A stretch of DNA of 64,000 bases from Halomonas cerina (GTDB taxonomy: Bacteria; Pseudomonadota; Gammaproteobacteria; Pseudomonadales; Halomonadaceae). The notes under the pieces are model-generated. The model was not told where the DNA came from. It made no database searches and saw only the letters and a list, made by a program, of their open reading frames with translations. The first letter of the stretch is position 1; every line of letters begins with the position of its first letter. Of the stretch, positions 50,527 to 63,886 are shown piece by piece. Where the stretch lies: the NCBI RefSeq assembly GCF_014192215.1, contig NZ_JACHXP010000013.1:54835-118834 (forward strand), read 5' to 3'. A program made the position numbers and the translations under genes.

Positions 50527-51093
50527 ATGAGCCATTACTGTGACCTGGCCCCGGGGCACCCGTTGCACGGGCCCTACCACGACCAGGAGTACGGCTTCCC
50601 GGTGAGCGACGACGACACCCTCTTCGAACGGCTGGTGCTCGAGATCAACCAGGCCGGGCTGTCCTGGCTCACGGTGCTCAAGAAGCGCGACGCCTTTCAT
50701 GAGGCCTTCGCCGGTTTCGCGGTGGCCCGCGTGGCGAGCTTCGGCGAGCCCGACCGGGACCGGCTGCTGGTGGATGCCGGCATCATCCGCAATCGCCGCA
50801 AGGTCGACGCCGCCATCCACAACGCCGGGGTGGTCCAGGCGCTCCAGGCCGACTACGGCAGCTTCCGAGCTTGGCTCGAGCACCATCATCCTCGCCCCCA
50901 CGCCGACTGGCTCACGCTTTTCCGGCGCACCTTCCGCTTCACCGGTCCCGAGATCGTCGGCGAGTTTCTGATGAGCACCGGCTACCTGCCCGGCGCCCAT
51001 CGTGACGATTGCCCGGTGCAGGCCCGCGTCCTTGCCGCCGGCCCACCTTGGGCGCGGACCGGCGGGAACCCGGACGCCGACCCGAACTCTTAA
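50527..51093 (+). CDS. tag: DNA-3-methyladenine glycosylase I
   Basis: Tag removes 3-methyladenine from alkylated DNA. The 188-residue protein has the zinc-snap ligands: Cys5 and His18 near the start (SHYCDLAPG, GPYHDQEYGFP) and the His and Cys in GAHRDDC near the end. The core LFERLVLEINQAGLSWLTVLKKRDAF is the most conserved family block. The tail after the zinc site (VLAAGPPWARTGGNPDAD) is not conserved. Confidence 0.93.
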   Translation: MSHYCDLAPGHPLHGPYHDQEYGFPVSDDDTLFERLVLEINQAGLSWLTVLKKRDAFHEAFAGFAVARVASFGEPDRDRLLVDAGIIRNRRKVDAAIHNAGVVQALQADYGSFRAWLEHHHPRPHADWLTLFRRTFRFTGPEIVGEFLMSTGYLPGAHRDDCPVQARVLAAGPPWARTGGNPDADPNS

Positions 51094-51123
51094 CGGCGAT
51101 GCGCTGGCGAAGGAGAGACCCCC

Positions 51124-52191
51124 ATGGACACCCTGACACAGGCCGCCCTTGGGGCGGCGATCGGCGGTACCGTGCTGGGCCGGCGGCTGGGCCGCAAGGC
51201 GGTGCTGCTCGGCGCGGCCCTGGGCACCCTGCCCGACCTGGACGTGGTCATCGACTACGGCGATGCGGTGGCCAATGTCACCCGGCATCGCGGCTTCAGC
51301 CATTCGTTGTTCGTGCTGACGGGACTCGCTGCCCTGCTTGCCTGGCTGGCCGCCCGCTTTGCTCCGGCTCGGGATATCAGCCTGCGCCGCTGGGCCGCCT
51401 TCTTCGGGCTTTGCCTGCTGACGCATCCGCTGCTCGACGCCCTCACCACCTATGGCACCCAGCTGTGGTGGCCGCTGGACGTACGTCCCACGGCCTGGCC
51501 CATCGTCTTCATCATCGACCCGCTCTACACCCTGCCGCTGCTGGTCGGCATCGGCGTGGCCATGGCCACCGGCAACGGTCGCCGCGGCCCGGCCTGGGGG
51601 CTCGCCCTGTCCTGCGCCTACCTACTATTCGCCCTGGGCGCCAAGGGCCTGGTCGAGCAGCGCTTGACGCCCGTACTGGCCGAGCGGGGGCTGACCGAGG
51701 CCCCACGCCTGGTGCAGCCCACCCCCTTCAACACCCTGCTGTGGCGGGCCACCATCGTCGAGGACGGGCGTTATCACGAAGCCCTGATCGGTCTGTTCGA
51801 CGGCGAGCATCGCCCCGCCCTGGAGACCTATTCCCGGGGCGCCGACCTGGCTCCAGTGGCCATGGCCGATCCCCGCGGGCGGCGTCTGGACTGGTTCGCC
51901 GGCCCCTTCCTGCGCTACGAGGTGCAGACACGCGACGGCCGAGAGACCTTGGTGGCCACCGACCTGCGGCTGGGCTTCCCGGGCTTCCATCCTTTCCGCT
52001 TCGGCCTCGCCCATCGCCAAGGTGAGACCTGGCAGCCGCTGACGAGGACCATCCAGCTGCCCACACCGGCGGGTAACCGCCGGGCCGCCTTGGCACGCCT
52101 GGGCGAGCGCATCCTGTCGGCGGAAGCGGTGCTCTGCACCAGTCACTTCGTGCCACGGGACTGGCTGCTCATCGCTCCCGGCCAGTGTTGA
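51124..52191 (+). CDS. YdjM-like membrane-bound metal-dependent hydrolase
   Basis: The 355-residue product begins MDTLTQAALGAAIGG and has the conserved GTLPDLDVVIDY, HRGFSHSLFVL and LCLLTHPLLDALTTYGTQL motifs of the LexA-regulated YdjM/YfhO hydrolase family (formerly DUF457). The histidines and aspartates resemble a phospholipase-C-like metal site. Four or five membrane helices are followed by a soluble C-terminal half. Function is unknown. GGAGAG precedes the ATG. Confidence 0.88.
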   Translation: MDTLTQAALGAAIGGTVLGRRLGRKAVLLGAALGTLPDLDVVIDYGDAVANVTRHRGFSHSLFVLTGLAALLAWLAARFAPARDISLRRWAAFFGLCLLTHPLLDALTTYGTQLWWPLDVRPTAWPIVFIIDPLYTLPLLVGIGVAMATGNGRRGPAWGLALSCAYLLFALGAKGLVEQRLTPVLAERGLTEAPRLVQPTPFNTLLWRATIVEDGRYHEALIGLFDGEHRPALETYSRGADLAPVAMADPRGRRLDWFAGPFLRYEVQTRDGRETLVATDLRLGFPGFHPFRFGLAHRQGETWQPLTRTIQLPTPAGNRRAALARLGERILSAEAVLCTSHFVPRDWLLIAPGQC

Positions 52192-52274
52192 AGCCGGGGG
52201 CCGCCTACGTCGAAGGGGTGGCCCGCCGGCGACCCTCTCGTCTTTTCACCGCTCGCGGCGCGGCTCGCCGCCGG

Positions 52275-52877
52275 TTACACCAGCCGCTGGATCAAGCCGT
52301 CGATGGCCTTGCGGGCTTCCTGGAGGGCGGCCTTACGCGGCGCCTCGCCCATGGCGAGCCCTTCGGCGAACACCACGTCGACCTCGCGGATACCCATCAG
52401 GCCGAGCATGCTCTTGAGGTGAGGCGTCTGGCTGTCAAGCTCGGTACCGGCGTACTGGCCGCCGCGCGCCGCCAGGATGACGGCCCGCTTGCCCTCGACC
52501 AGTCCCTGGGGACCCTTTTCTGTATAGCGGAAGGTCTCGCCGGCGCGCATTACGCGGTCGAACCAGGCCTTCATCTGGGAAGGAATCCCTAGGTTGTAGA
52601 GCGGCACCGCCAGCACCAGCACGTCGTGGGCCAGAAGCTCCTCGATCAGGGCGTTGGAGCGCGTGGCCAGCTCGCGCTGCTCCGCAGTGCGCTCCTCGGC
52701 CGGCACCTGCCAGCTGGACAGCTCCGGCAGGGCCAAATGCGGCAGGTCGTCGGCGATCAGGTCGCGGGTAGTCACCTCGAGACCGCCCTGCTCGACCGCC
52801 CGGGCCTGGAAGTGTTCGGCCAGAGCCAGGGAGTTACCGTCGAGAATGGAAGACGTCAGAACAAGAGCGCGGGTCAT
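52275..52877 (-). CDS. azoR: FMN-dependent NADH-azoreductase
   Basis: AzoR is a flavodoxin-fold quinone and azo-dye reductase, probably protecting against thiol and quinone stress. The 200-residue product matches in length and motifs: SSILDGNSLALAEHF (phosphate loop), AVPLYNLGIPSQMKAWFDRV, and LAARGGQYAGTELD. GGAGA precedes the ATG. Its promoter region is strikingly AT-rich and palindromic. Confidence 0.92.
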   Translation of the reverse strand: MTRALVLTSSILDGNSLALAEHFQARAVEQGGLEVTTRDLIADDLPHLALPELSSWQVPAEERTAEQRELATRSNALIEELLAHDVLVLAVPLYNLGIPSQMKAWFDRVMRAGETFRYTEKGPQGLVEGKRAVILAARGGQYAGTELDSQTPHLKSMLGLMGIREVDVVFAEGLAMGEAPRKAALQEARKAIDGLIQRLV

Positions 52878-52918
52878 GGCGATCTCCTGGAAGCATGGTT
52901 AGCAAGGGAATGATCGCC

Positions 52919-52946
52919 ATTATACGTTCGCTTTTATTATTTATAA
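52919..52946 (-). promoter_or_regulatory. Promoter of azoR with flanking inverted repeats
   Basis: On the minus strand TTATAA (52941-52946) and a perfect TATAAT (52919-52924) are 16 bp apart. Inverted repeats (GCGCTT...AAGCG across the spacer, and CGCA-AAATTA-TGCG just upstream) make likely repressor sites. Confidence 0.5.
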
Positions 52947-52983
52947 GCGCAAAATTATGCGTAAATTATTCGATAAAAACGAA

Positions 52984-53718
52984 TCATGGCGCGATACCCT
53001 GACCGCAGCCCTGGAGCTGGCGGCCATTGAGCTCCAGCGTCACCCGGGCCGGCCAGGGGTGGCCGCTCATGTCATCGAAACAGGCCTTGGCCTCGATGCG
53101 CAGCGTGAAGGGCCGCGCCGCCTGACCGCTGGCCAGCACCACCCGACCACCGCCGTTGTCCAGGGTCGTCACCCGATAGGGCAGGGTCACCTGGCGCTGG
53201 CCGTAGTCCAGCGACAGGGTAAGCTTGGGCACGTCATTGGCCAGCGAGACGCTCCAGCCCGGCTCGTTGCCGCGACCATGGAACATCACCCCCGGGTGAT
53301 CGGCCCGGGTCAGCGCCTCGTGGGTGACCTCACGCCGGCACTCCAGACGTCCCCGCGGGTCTTCCACCAGCGCCTCGTCACCCCGGTTCCAGACGCTCAG
53401 CTCGCCCTGCTGGTAGCGGCTACCGCTGGCTACCACGGCCGGATCCAGCCGCCAGGCCCCATGAGCGGACCATAGCCGCAGCTCCTGCGGCGTGGCGGCC
53501 GTCACCAGAGCCTGGGCCGGCGTACAGCGCCAGCCAACCAGCTCGTTGGCCTCGCCGGGAAACAGCGTCGAGGGCAGTAGCGGGGCCTTGGGCTCGGTCC
53601 CGGCAGTGCCTGTCACCTCGGGAGGCACTGGCGCGGACTCGGGTGCGGGCGCCCGGGCGACGCAGCCGGTGAGAACCAGGGCTATTAGGGAGGACAGGAC
53701 GAGCGAAACGCGCGGCAT
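52984..53718 (-). CDS. Lipoprotein with MliC-like and COG3650-like domains
   Basis: The 244-residue product has a lipobox (VLTGC near residue 19), a Pro-rich linker and then two beta modules. Residues ~60-130 (VGWRCTPAQALVTAATPQELRLW) resemble the lysozyme inhibitor MliC. Residues ~145-240 contain the HGRGNEPGWSVSLAND motif of COG3650 lipoproteins, where NEPFW is usual. The combination suggests an envelope protein that could bind lysozyme, but this is inference from pattern only. AAGGAG precedes the start. Confidence 0.7.
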   Translation of the reverse strand: MPRVSLVLSSLIALVLTGCVARAPAPESAPVPPEVTGTAGTEPKAPLLPSTLFPGEANELVGWRCTPAQALVTAATPQELRLWSAHGAWRLDPAVVASGSRYQQGELSVWNRGDEALVEDPRGRLECRREVTHEALTRADHPGVMFHGRGNEPGWSVSLANDVPKLTLSLDYGQRQVTLPYRVTTLDNGGGRVVLASGQAARPFTLRIEAKACFDDMSGHPWPARVTLELNGRQLQGCGQGIAP

Positions 53719-53797
53719 GACGGTGACTCCTTGTGCGAGAGAAAAGATCCTTGGCCGCCAGAATACCAGCCACCATGCCATCCTGCCGTGTCACGCC

Positions 53798-56116
53798 TCA
53801 GCCGTGGCGCTGGCGCAGTTGTCGCGCCGCCTCGACCATGTTGGCCAGCGCCGGCTCCACCTCGGCCCAGCCGCGAGTCTTGAGACCGCAGTCCGGATTG
53901 ACCCAGAGCCGCTCGACGGGGATGCGCTCGGCGGCCTTGTCCATCAGGGCCACCATCCAGTCGACCTCGGGGAGGTTGGGCGAATGGATGTCGTAGACGC
54001 CCGGGCCGATCTCATTCGGGTAGGCGAAGTCGCGGAAGGCATCGAGCAGCTCCATGTCGGAGCGCGAGGTCTCGATGGTGATCACATCGGCATCCAGGGC
54101 GGCGATGGCCCCGATGATATCGTTGAACTCCGAGTAGCACATATGGGTGTGAATCTGGGTGGCGTCATCGGCTACCGCGGCGCTGAGCCGGAAGCACTCC
54201 ACCGCCCAGTCGAGATAGTCCTGCCACTCGGCCTGGCGCAGCGGCAACCCCTCGCGCAGGGCCGGCTCGTCGATCTGGATGGCGGTGATCCCCGCGGCCT
54301 CCAGGTCGGCCACCTCGTCACGCAGCGCCAGGGCGATCTGCCGGCAGGTGGTGGCCCGCGGCTGGTCGTCGCGCACGAAGGACCACTGCAGAATGGTCAC
54401 CGGGCCGGTGAGCATGCCCTTCATGGGCCGGTCGGTAAGCGACTGGGCGTAGCGGCTCCAGCCCACGGTCATCGGCGCCGGGCGGGCCACGTCGCCGAAC
54501 AGAATCGGCGGCTTGACGCAGCGCGAGCCGTAGCTCTGTACCCAGCCGAAGCGGGTGAAGGCGAAGCCGTCGAGCCGCTCGCCGAAGTACTCGACCATGT
54601 CGTTGCGCTCGGCCTCGCCATGCACCAGCATGTCCAGCCCCAGCGCCTCCTGGTGGGCCACCACGCCCTCGATCTCGGCCGCCATGCGCGCCTCGTAGTC
54701 GGCGGTGGGCAGCTCGCCGCTCTTGTGGGCCCGGCGGGCGGCACGGATCTCGGCGGTCTGCGGGAAGGAGCCGATGCTGGTGGTGGGGAACAGCGGTAGG
54801 TCGAGACGACGGCGCTGGGCCTGGGCCCGCCGGTCATAGGGGCTCGCCCGCTGGCTGTCGGCGGCGCTCACCGCGGCCAGGCGCTCGGTCACCGCCGGCC
54901 GATGGATGCGCGGTGAGCGACGGCGTGCCGCCAGCGCTGCGCCGGCCTCGGCCAGGCGAGCCTCGTCGCCGGCGGTCAGGCGGTCGTCCACCGCGTGGGC
55001 CAGCGTCACCGTCTCGTCGAGTTTCTGGCGGGCGAAGGCCAGCCAGTTCTTGAGTTCGGCATCGAGCTCGCTGTCAAACTCAGGTTCGGCATCGAGATCC
55101 ACCGGCACGTGGAGCAGTGAGCAGCTCGGCGCCAGCCATAGCCGCTCACCGAGGCGCGCGGCGAGCGGTGCCAGCCAGTCGCGCAGCGCGGCCAGGTCGG
55201 CGCGCCAGATGTTGCGCCCATCGATCACCCCCAGCGACAGCACCTTGTGGGGCAGCAGCCGGTCGACCACCGCCTCGACCTGCTCGGGCGAGCGCACCGC
55301 GTCCAGGTGCAGGCCGGCCACCGGCAGGCTCACGGCCAGCGACAGGTTGTCGCCCAGGCCGCCGAAATAGGTGGCCAGCAGCAGCTTCACCGGCGCCGCC
55401 TGCAGGCGGTGATAGGCGCGTTCAAAGGCCTGCTTCCAGTCGGCCGGCAGGTCCTGGACCAGCGCCGGCTCGTCGAGCTGTACCCATTCCACATCCTGCT
55501 CGGCCAGCCGGGCGAGCACCTGGCCGTAGACCTCCAGCACCTCATCGAGCAGGCTCAGCCGATCGAAGGCCTCGATGCCCTCGCCGCGCGCCTTGCCCAG
55601 CCACAGCCAGGTCAAGGGGCCGGTCAGCGCCACCTTGACCGCATGGCCCTGGGCCCTGGCCTCGGCGACCTCGTCGAACAGCCGCGTGCTGGCCAGGCGG
55701 AAGCGCTGGCCCGGGTGCAGCTCGGGGACCAGGTAGTGGTAGTTGGTATCGAAGTATTTGGTCATCTCGCAGGCCGCGGCGGGCTCGCCGCTGGGTGCGC
55801 GGCCCCGGGCCATGCGGAAGGCGGTGTCCAGGTCGACCTCGCCGCGGGCCAGCTCGTCCTCGGCATCGAAGCGGTCCGGGACCGCGCCGAGCAGGGTAGA
55901 GACATTGAGCACCTGATCGTAGAAGGCGAAGTCCCCCACCGTGACCAGATCCAGGCCAGCCGCGCGCTGATCCGCCCAGTGGCGTCGGCGCAGCTCGCGT
56001 CCCTCGGCTTCCAGGGTCTTGCGCTCGATTTTGCCCTGCCAGTAGGCCTCGGTGGCTTTCTTGAGCTCGCGGTCCGCGCCGATGCGTGGATACCCAAGAA
56101 CATGAGTTATTGTCAT
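53798..56116 (-). CDS. metE: Cobalamin-independent methionine synthase
   Basis: MetE transfers the methyl group from methyltetrahydrofolate polyglutamate to homocysteine, without B12. The 772-residue protein has both halves. The N-terminal barrel starts with [20 protein letters not shown]. The catalytic C-terminal barrel has zinc ligands in [11 protein letters not shown] and [11 protein letters not shown]. Linker residues near 410-430 are Arg-rich. It is divergent from metR, the usual arrangement, so homocysteine-bound MetR probably activates it. Confidence 0.97.
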   Translation of the reverse strand: MTITHVLGYPRIGADRELKKATEAYWQGKIERKTLEAEGRELRRRHWADQRAAGLDLVTVGDFAFYDQVLNVSTLLGAVPDRFDAEDELARGEVDLDTAFRMARGRAPSGEPAAACEMTKYFDTNYHYLVPELHPGQRFRLASTRLFDEVAEARAQGHAVKVALTGPLTWLWLGKARGEGIEAFDRLSLLDEVLEVYGQVLARLAEQDVEWVQLDEPALVQDLPADWKQAFERAYHRLQAAPVKLLLATYFGGLGDNLSLAVSLPVAGLHLDAVRSPEQVEAVVDRLLPHKVLSLGVIDGRNIWRADLAALRDWLAPLAARLGERLWLAPSCSLLHVPVDLDAEPEFDSELDAELKNWLAFARQKLDETVTLAHAVDDRLTAGDEARLAEAGAALAARRRSPRIHRPAVTERLAAVSAADSQRASPYDRRAQAQRRRLDLPLFPTTSIGSFPQTAEIRAARRAHKSGELPTADYEARMAAEIEGVVAHQEALGLDMLVHGEAERNDMVEYFGERLDGFAFTRFGWVQSYGSRCVKPPILFGDVARPAPMTVGWSRYAQSLTDRPMKGMLTGPVTILQWSFVRDDQPRATTCRQIALALRDEVADLEAAGITAIQIDEPALREGLPLRQAEWQDYLDWAVECFRLSAAVADDATQIHTHMCYSEFNDIIGAIAALDADVITIETSRSDMELLDAFRDFAYPNEIGPGVYDIHSPNLPEVDWMVALMDKAAERIPVERLWVNPDCGLKTRGWAEVEPALANMVEAARQLRQRHG

Positions 56117-56216
56117 GATGAACCCTCTGCTTCATGAATGATTCAGTAGAGTCTCGCTGGCCATGACTCGTGAATCAAACTAAACTTTTTAATCTTCATC
56201 ATGAAAGACACTCACC
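56117..56216. promoter_or_regulatory. metE-metR control region with MetR-like sites
   Basis: The MetR consensus is TGAA, five bases, TTCA. TGAAAGACACTCA (56202-56214) matches with one mismatch, right before metR. TGAATGATTCA (56135-56145) is a shorter palindrome of the same half-sites. The stretch 56170-56200 is AT-rich, as expected for the promoters. Confidence 0.4.
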
Positions 56217-57131
56217 ATGCTCGAACTTCGCCACCTCCGCACCCTGATCGCCCTGCGGGACGCCGGTTCCCTGGTCGAAGCGGCCGAGCGGGTCCACCTG
56301 ACCCAGTCCGCTCTCTCCCACCAGATCAAGGACCTGGAAGAGCGGCTGGGCAGCCCGCTGTTCCTGCGCAAGACCCGGCCGGTCGAGTTCACCCGGGCCG
56401 GCACCCGACTGCTCGCGCTGGCCGAACAGGTGCTGCCCCAGGTCCGCATGGCCGAGCGCGACCTGGCGCGGCTGGCCGGCAACGAGCAGGGGCGCCTGCA
56501 CATGGCCATCGAGTGCCACAGCTGCTTCCAGTGGCTGATGCCCACCATCGACCATTTCCGCGATCACTGGCCGGAGGTGGAGATCGACATTCCCGGCGGC
56601 CATCACTTCGACCCGCTGCCGGCCCTGGCCCGGGAGCATCTCGACCTGGTGATCACCGCCGATCCCCAGCCGCTGGCCGGCGTGCACTACGAGCCGCTGT
56701 TTCGCTATGAGGGGCTGCTCGCCGTGGCACGTCAGCACCGCTTGGCGGGGCGCCCCTTCGTGACCCCGGTGGACCTGACCGAGGAAACCCTGATCACCTA
56801 CCCGGTGGAGCATGCACGACTGGACGTCTTCACCCAGTTCCTCGACCCGGCCGGCGTGAAACCCAGAGAGGTCCGCACCGCCGAGCTGACCATCATGATG
56901 ATGCAGCTGGTGGCCAGCGGGCGCGGTGTCTGTGCCCTGCCCAACTGGGCGCTGACCGAATACCTGGAGCGGGACTACGTCAAGGCGGTGTCACTCGGCG
57001 CGGAAGGGGTGTGGAGCACGCTGTTCGCGGCGATCCGCGAGGAGACCCGAGAGCTGCCCTGGATGGAGGACTTCCTGCGCACCGCCCGCGAGACCTCCTT
57101 CGCGGTGCTGGAGGGCATCAAGCCCGCCTGA
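56217..57131 (+). CDS. metR: LysR-family regulator MetR
   Basis: MetR activates metE and other methionine genes with homocysteine as coactivator. The 304-residue protein has the LysR helix-turn-helix (LIALRDAGSLVEAAERVHLTQSALSHQIKDLEERLG) and an effector domain with HSCFQWLMPTIDHFRDHWPEVEID, typical of MetR. Placement opposite metE confirms the name. It ends six bases from the convergent sensor kinase gene. Confidence 0.95.
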   Translation: MLELRHLRTLIALRDAGSLVEAAERVHLTQSALSHQIKDLEERLGSPLFLRKTRPVEFTRAGTRLLALAEQVLPQVRMAERDLARLAGNEQGRLHMAIECHSCFQWLMPTIDHFRDHWPEVEIDIPGGHHFDPLPALAREHLDLVITADPQPLAGVHYEPLFRYEGLLAVARQHRLAGRPFVTPVDLTEETLITYPVEHARLDVFTQFLDPAGVKPREVRTAELTIMMMQLVASGRGVCALPNWALTEYLERDYVKAVSLGAEGVWSTLFAAIREETRELPWMEDFLRTARETSFAVLEGIKPA

Positions 57132-57137
57132 GGCGGC

Positions 57138-58775
57138 TCACTCGGCTTCCCCCGGGACGGGAGACTGCTGCGGAAGCAGCAGGGTGAAGCGCGCCCCGCC
57201 CAGTTCGGGGGCGGTATCCACCACCACGCTGCCGCCGTGCCAGGCGAGGACCTTCTGCACGATGGAGAGCCCCAGGCCATAGCCGCCGGAACGCCGGGTG
57301 CGGCTGTCGTCGAGGCGGGCGAAGGGCTTGAAGACTTCCTGGCGGGCGCTGACCGGCACCCCGGGCCCGTCATCCTCCACGTCGACCCGCACCAGCCGGG
57401 GCTCGCCACGCAGGCGGATCACCACCCGTGATCGGGCATGCCGGCAGGCATTGGCCACCAGGTTCTGCAGCGCCCGCTGCAGGTAGCGCGGCTCGGCGAT
57501 GGCCTCCACCTCGGGGCCTGGCGCCAGTTCGATATCGAGATGGCCGTGCAGCGGCGCCAGCGCCTCGATCACGCGCTGGACCATCGCCCGGCAATCCACC
57601 AGTTCGGTGGCAAGCTCCGCACCATGGGCGGCGTCGCTGCCGAGGCGGGCATAGGTAAGGATCTCGTCGATGAGGTCATCGAGTTCGGCGATGTCACTGT
57701 CCACCCCTTGCAGCTGACGGCGGATCGCCGGGTCATCGGTCATGTCCTCGACCATCTGCACCGCGAAGCGGATCCGGGCCACCGGGGTGCGAAGCTCATG
57801 GGACACCGCGCGGATCATGTCCTGCTGGGCGCGCAGCAGCGACTGCACCTGCGCCGCCATGCCGTTGAAGGCCACGCCGAGACGGCCCAGGAAATCGCCG
57901 CTCTCCACCTTGACCCGGGTGTCCAGGCGACCGCTGGCGATGCGCGTGGCGGCCAGCTCGAGGCGCGCCATGCGCGCCTCGACACTACGCACGATCAGGT
58001 AGATGATCGCCGCCAGCACCCCGAGCAGGACCAGCAACAGCAGCAGCTGCAGCGGGATCGGCAGGGGCTCGAAGGCCCGCACCGGGCCGACCGTGAGCCA
58101 CCGGGCGGGGCCTTCCACCGTCGGCAGCCGCAGGTACATGGCCATGGACCAGCGCCCCGGCAGCAGACGGATTACCACCTCGCCCTCCTCCAGGCGCGAC
58201 AGCTGCCGACTGTCCAACGCGTCCGGCGGCCGGGACGCGAGAGTCACCGGGACGCTGGCGCTAGCCACGCGCTGTCGGCGCTGTTCCCGTTCCTCGCTCC
58301 CGACCTCGGTCAGCCACTCGCCCAGCAGCTCCGTGAGCCCCCGCAGCTGCTGCTCGCTGAGCCCCGCCAGGATCACCTCGAGCAGCAGCGACTCCCCCGG
58401 CAGGCGCCGCATCAGCCGCCAACCCTGCTCGTCCACCGGCAGCACCAGGACGCGCCCGCGGTCCAGACGCGCCCGCGCGAAGTAGCCCAGGTCCAAAAGG
58501 TCGAGTGAGCGCAGCCGCAGGGTCATGTCCAGGGACTCGGCCTGGCCGGACAGCCAGGCCCCTCGCGCCGACTCGGGCAGGGTCGCCAGCCGCTCGGACA
58601 GCAGGCGCATCGGCGCCTCGGCCAGCTGCTCGCGATACTGCTCGCGCCGCACCTGTTCGACCATGGCCAGCCCCAGCAGGGCCAGGCCGAAGGTCAGCAG
58701 CAGCGCCAGGGCCAGCAACACGTAGACCCTCAGGAAGCTGCTGTCCGAGAGGGTCCGGCGCATCGGGTCAACCAT
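57138..58775 (-). CDS. Two-component sensor histidine kinase (RstB-like)
   Basis: The 545-residue membrane kinase has two transmembrane helices (near residues 14-36 and 225-250) flanking a ~185-residue periplasmic domain. A HAMP linker follows, then the dimerisation box with phospho-His (AVSHELRTPVARIRFAV) and an ATPase domain with NLVANACRHA, DDGPGVP and GGYGLGLSIV. The domain plan and partner resemble RstB. The start at 58775 overlaps the regulator gene by eight bases; 58763 is an alternative. The signal is unknown. Confidence 0.88.
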   Translation of the reverse strand: MVDPMRRTLSDSSFLRVYVLLALALLLTFGLALLGLAMVEQVRREQYREQLAEAPMRLLSERLATLPESARGAWLSGQAESLDMTLRLRSLDLLDLGYFARARLDRGRVLVLPVDEQGWRLMRRLPGESLLLEVILAGLSEQQLRGLTELLGEWLTEVGSEEREQRRQRVASASVPVTLASRPPDALDSRQLSRLEEGEVVIRLLPGRWSMAMYLRLPTVEGPARWLTVGPVRAFEPLPIPLQLLLLLVLLGVLAAIIYLIVRSVEARMARLELAATRIASGRLDTRVKVESGDFLGRLGVAFNGMAAQVQSLLRAQQDMIRAVSHELRTPVARIRFAVQMVEDMTDDPAIRRQLQGVDSDIAELDDLIDEILTYARLGSDAAHGAELATELVDCRAMVQRVIEALAPLHGHLDIELAPGPEVEAIAEPRYLQRALQNLVANACRHARSRVVIRLRGEPRLVRVDVEDDGPGVPVSARQEVFKPFARLDDSRTRRSGGYGLGLSIVQKVLAWHGGSVVVDTAPELGGARFTLLLPQQSPVPGEAE

Positions 58776-59481
58776 CGCGTACGAACAGGTAACCCTTGCT
58801 GCGCACCGTCTTGATGCGATGCGGCTGGTGGGGGTCATCGCCGATCTTAGGGCGGATACGCGAGACCCGTACGTCGATGGAACGGTCCTGACCATCGTAC
58901 TTGATGCCCCGCAGCTGGGCGAAGATCTCCTCGCGGGTCAGCACGCGACCGGCATGACTGGCCAGCAGCCACAGGAGGTCGAACTCGGCGCTGGTCAGGT
59001 CGATGCGTTCGCCGTCGAGCCAGGCCTCACGGGTGGCGCTGTCGATCTCCAGGTCGCGGAAGGTCAGCCGGGTCTCACCGCCGGCCTCGGCCGGCTCGGC
59101 ACGCCGCAGCAGGGCCCGCATGCGGGCCAGCAGCACACGGGGCTGGACCGGCTTGGGGACATAGTCGTCGGCGCCCATCTCCAGGCCCAGCACCTGGTCC
59201 ATGTCATCGGTGCGCGCGGTCAGCATGAGGATCGGGCCCGGGTAGTCCGCCCGCACCCGCCGGCAGATCGACAGGCCGTCCTCGCCGGGCAGCATCAGGT
59301 CGAGGATCACCAGGTCCGGCTGCAGGGAGAGGATCCGCTCGACACCACGGGCGCCGTCGCTCTCCAGCGTCACACGAAACCCGTTGGCCTCGAGATAGTC
59401 ACGGGTCAGGCCGGCCAGCCGCTCATCGTCCTCGATGATCAGCACATGATCCGGCTCACGGGGGTCCAAGCTGTCGTCCAT
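58768..59481 (-). CDS. OmpR/RstA-type response regulator
   Basis: The 237-residue product has a receiver domain with the acidic pair (IIEDDERL), phospho-Asp61 (VILDLMLPGEDG) and the conserved lysine in DDYVPKPVQ. A winged-helix DNA-binding domain follows (LTSAEFDLLWLLASHAGRVLTREEIF and VRSKGYLFV). It is the first gene of a two-gene operon with the overlapping kinase. The family name RstA is by likeness only. The start at 59481 is fixed by the conserved receiver start. Confidence 0.92.
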   Translation of the reverse strand: MDDSLDPREPDHVLIIEDDERLAGLTRDYLEANGFRVTLESDGARGVERILSLQPDLVILDLMLPGEDGLSICRRVRADYPGPILMLTARTDDMDQVLGLEMGADDYVPKPVQPRVLLARMRALLRRAEPAEAGGETRLTFRDLEIDSATREAWLDGERIDLTSAEFDLLWLLASHAGRVLTREEIFAQLRGIKYDGQDRSIDVRVSRIRPKIGDDPHQPHRIKTVRSKGYLFVRDG

Positions 59482-59682
59482 CCTCGTCGTTTCCTCGGCA
59501 GGCCGGTATGTGGTTTGAAGGCGCAGGCGGCAACGCAGCCGCTCTCGCCAATTCTCGCCAATAGCTGAAGGATACCCGAAAACGACCGTTTCGCCCTCCA
59601 TGACATTCCACGCATGCGGCCTGTCGGGCCCAACCATGCGGCCTGGCGAGCGGGCCAAAAGCATCCCAGGGATGGCCACAGA

Positions 59683-59702
59683 TCATCCACAGGTTATCCA
59701 CT
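59683..59702 (+). promoter_or_regulatory. Two DnaA-box-like sites upstream of nrdA
   Basis: TCATCCACA (59683-59691) and TTATCCACT (59694-59702) each differ by one base from the DnaA box TTATCCACA. They are 11 bp apart, so both face the same side of the helix. DnaA is known to regulate nrdAB in E. coli through such paired boxes. The rest of the 59482-59682 gap shows only a short hairpin (59662-59674). Confidence 0.55.
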
Positions 59703-59730
59703 TGATGCATCCCGAAAAGCACACTATCTT
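59702..59730 (+). promoter_or_regulatory. Promoter of nrdA
   Basis: TTGATG (59702-59707) and TATCTT (59725-59730) are 17 bp apart. The -35 abuts the DnaA sites and the -10 lies inside the first NrdR box. The leader to the ATG is about 105 bases. Confidence 0.6.
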
Positions 59731-59765
59731 GTGCCCTACTTCCATATTGGCACTACATCCTGTGC
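59719..59765 (+). promoter_or_regulatory. Pair of NrdR boxes
   Basis: GCACACTATCTTGTGC (59719-59734) and GCACTACATCCTGTGC (59750-59765) each match about 11-12 of 16 positions of the NrdR consensus and share GCAC...TGTGC ends. Their starts are 31 bp apart, the three-turn spacing typical of NrdR sites. The first covers the -10, which fits repression by NrdR when dATP is plentiful. Confidence 0.72.
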
Positions 59766-59839
59766 CCATACCAAGCGACACGAACGCTGTCAACAGCGCA
59801 CGTGCGCGCCCCAGACACCAGACAGGGACCCCCGGCGCC

Positions 59840-63871
<4,032 letters not shown>

Positions 63872-63886
63872 CCCGGCCACGGGCGA

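Noticed and set aside
59662..59674. CATCCC-A-GGGATG hairpin as a third copy of the dispersed repeat
   Set aside because: It shares only about 11 bases (CCAGGGATGGC) with copy B and lacks the GGGCGCTGTGAACCC block, so the likeness is probably chance.
59600..59839. Upstream extension of nrdA from an ATG at 59600
   Set aside because: The added 80 codons run through the DnaA sites, promoter and NrdR boxes and have no likeness to NrdA. The start at 59840 gives a normal ATP-cone N-terminus.
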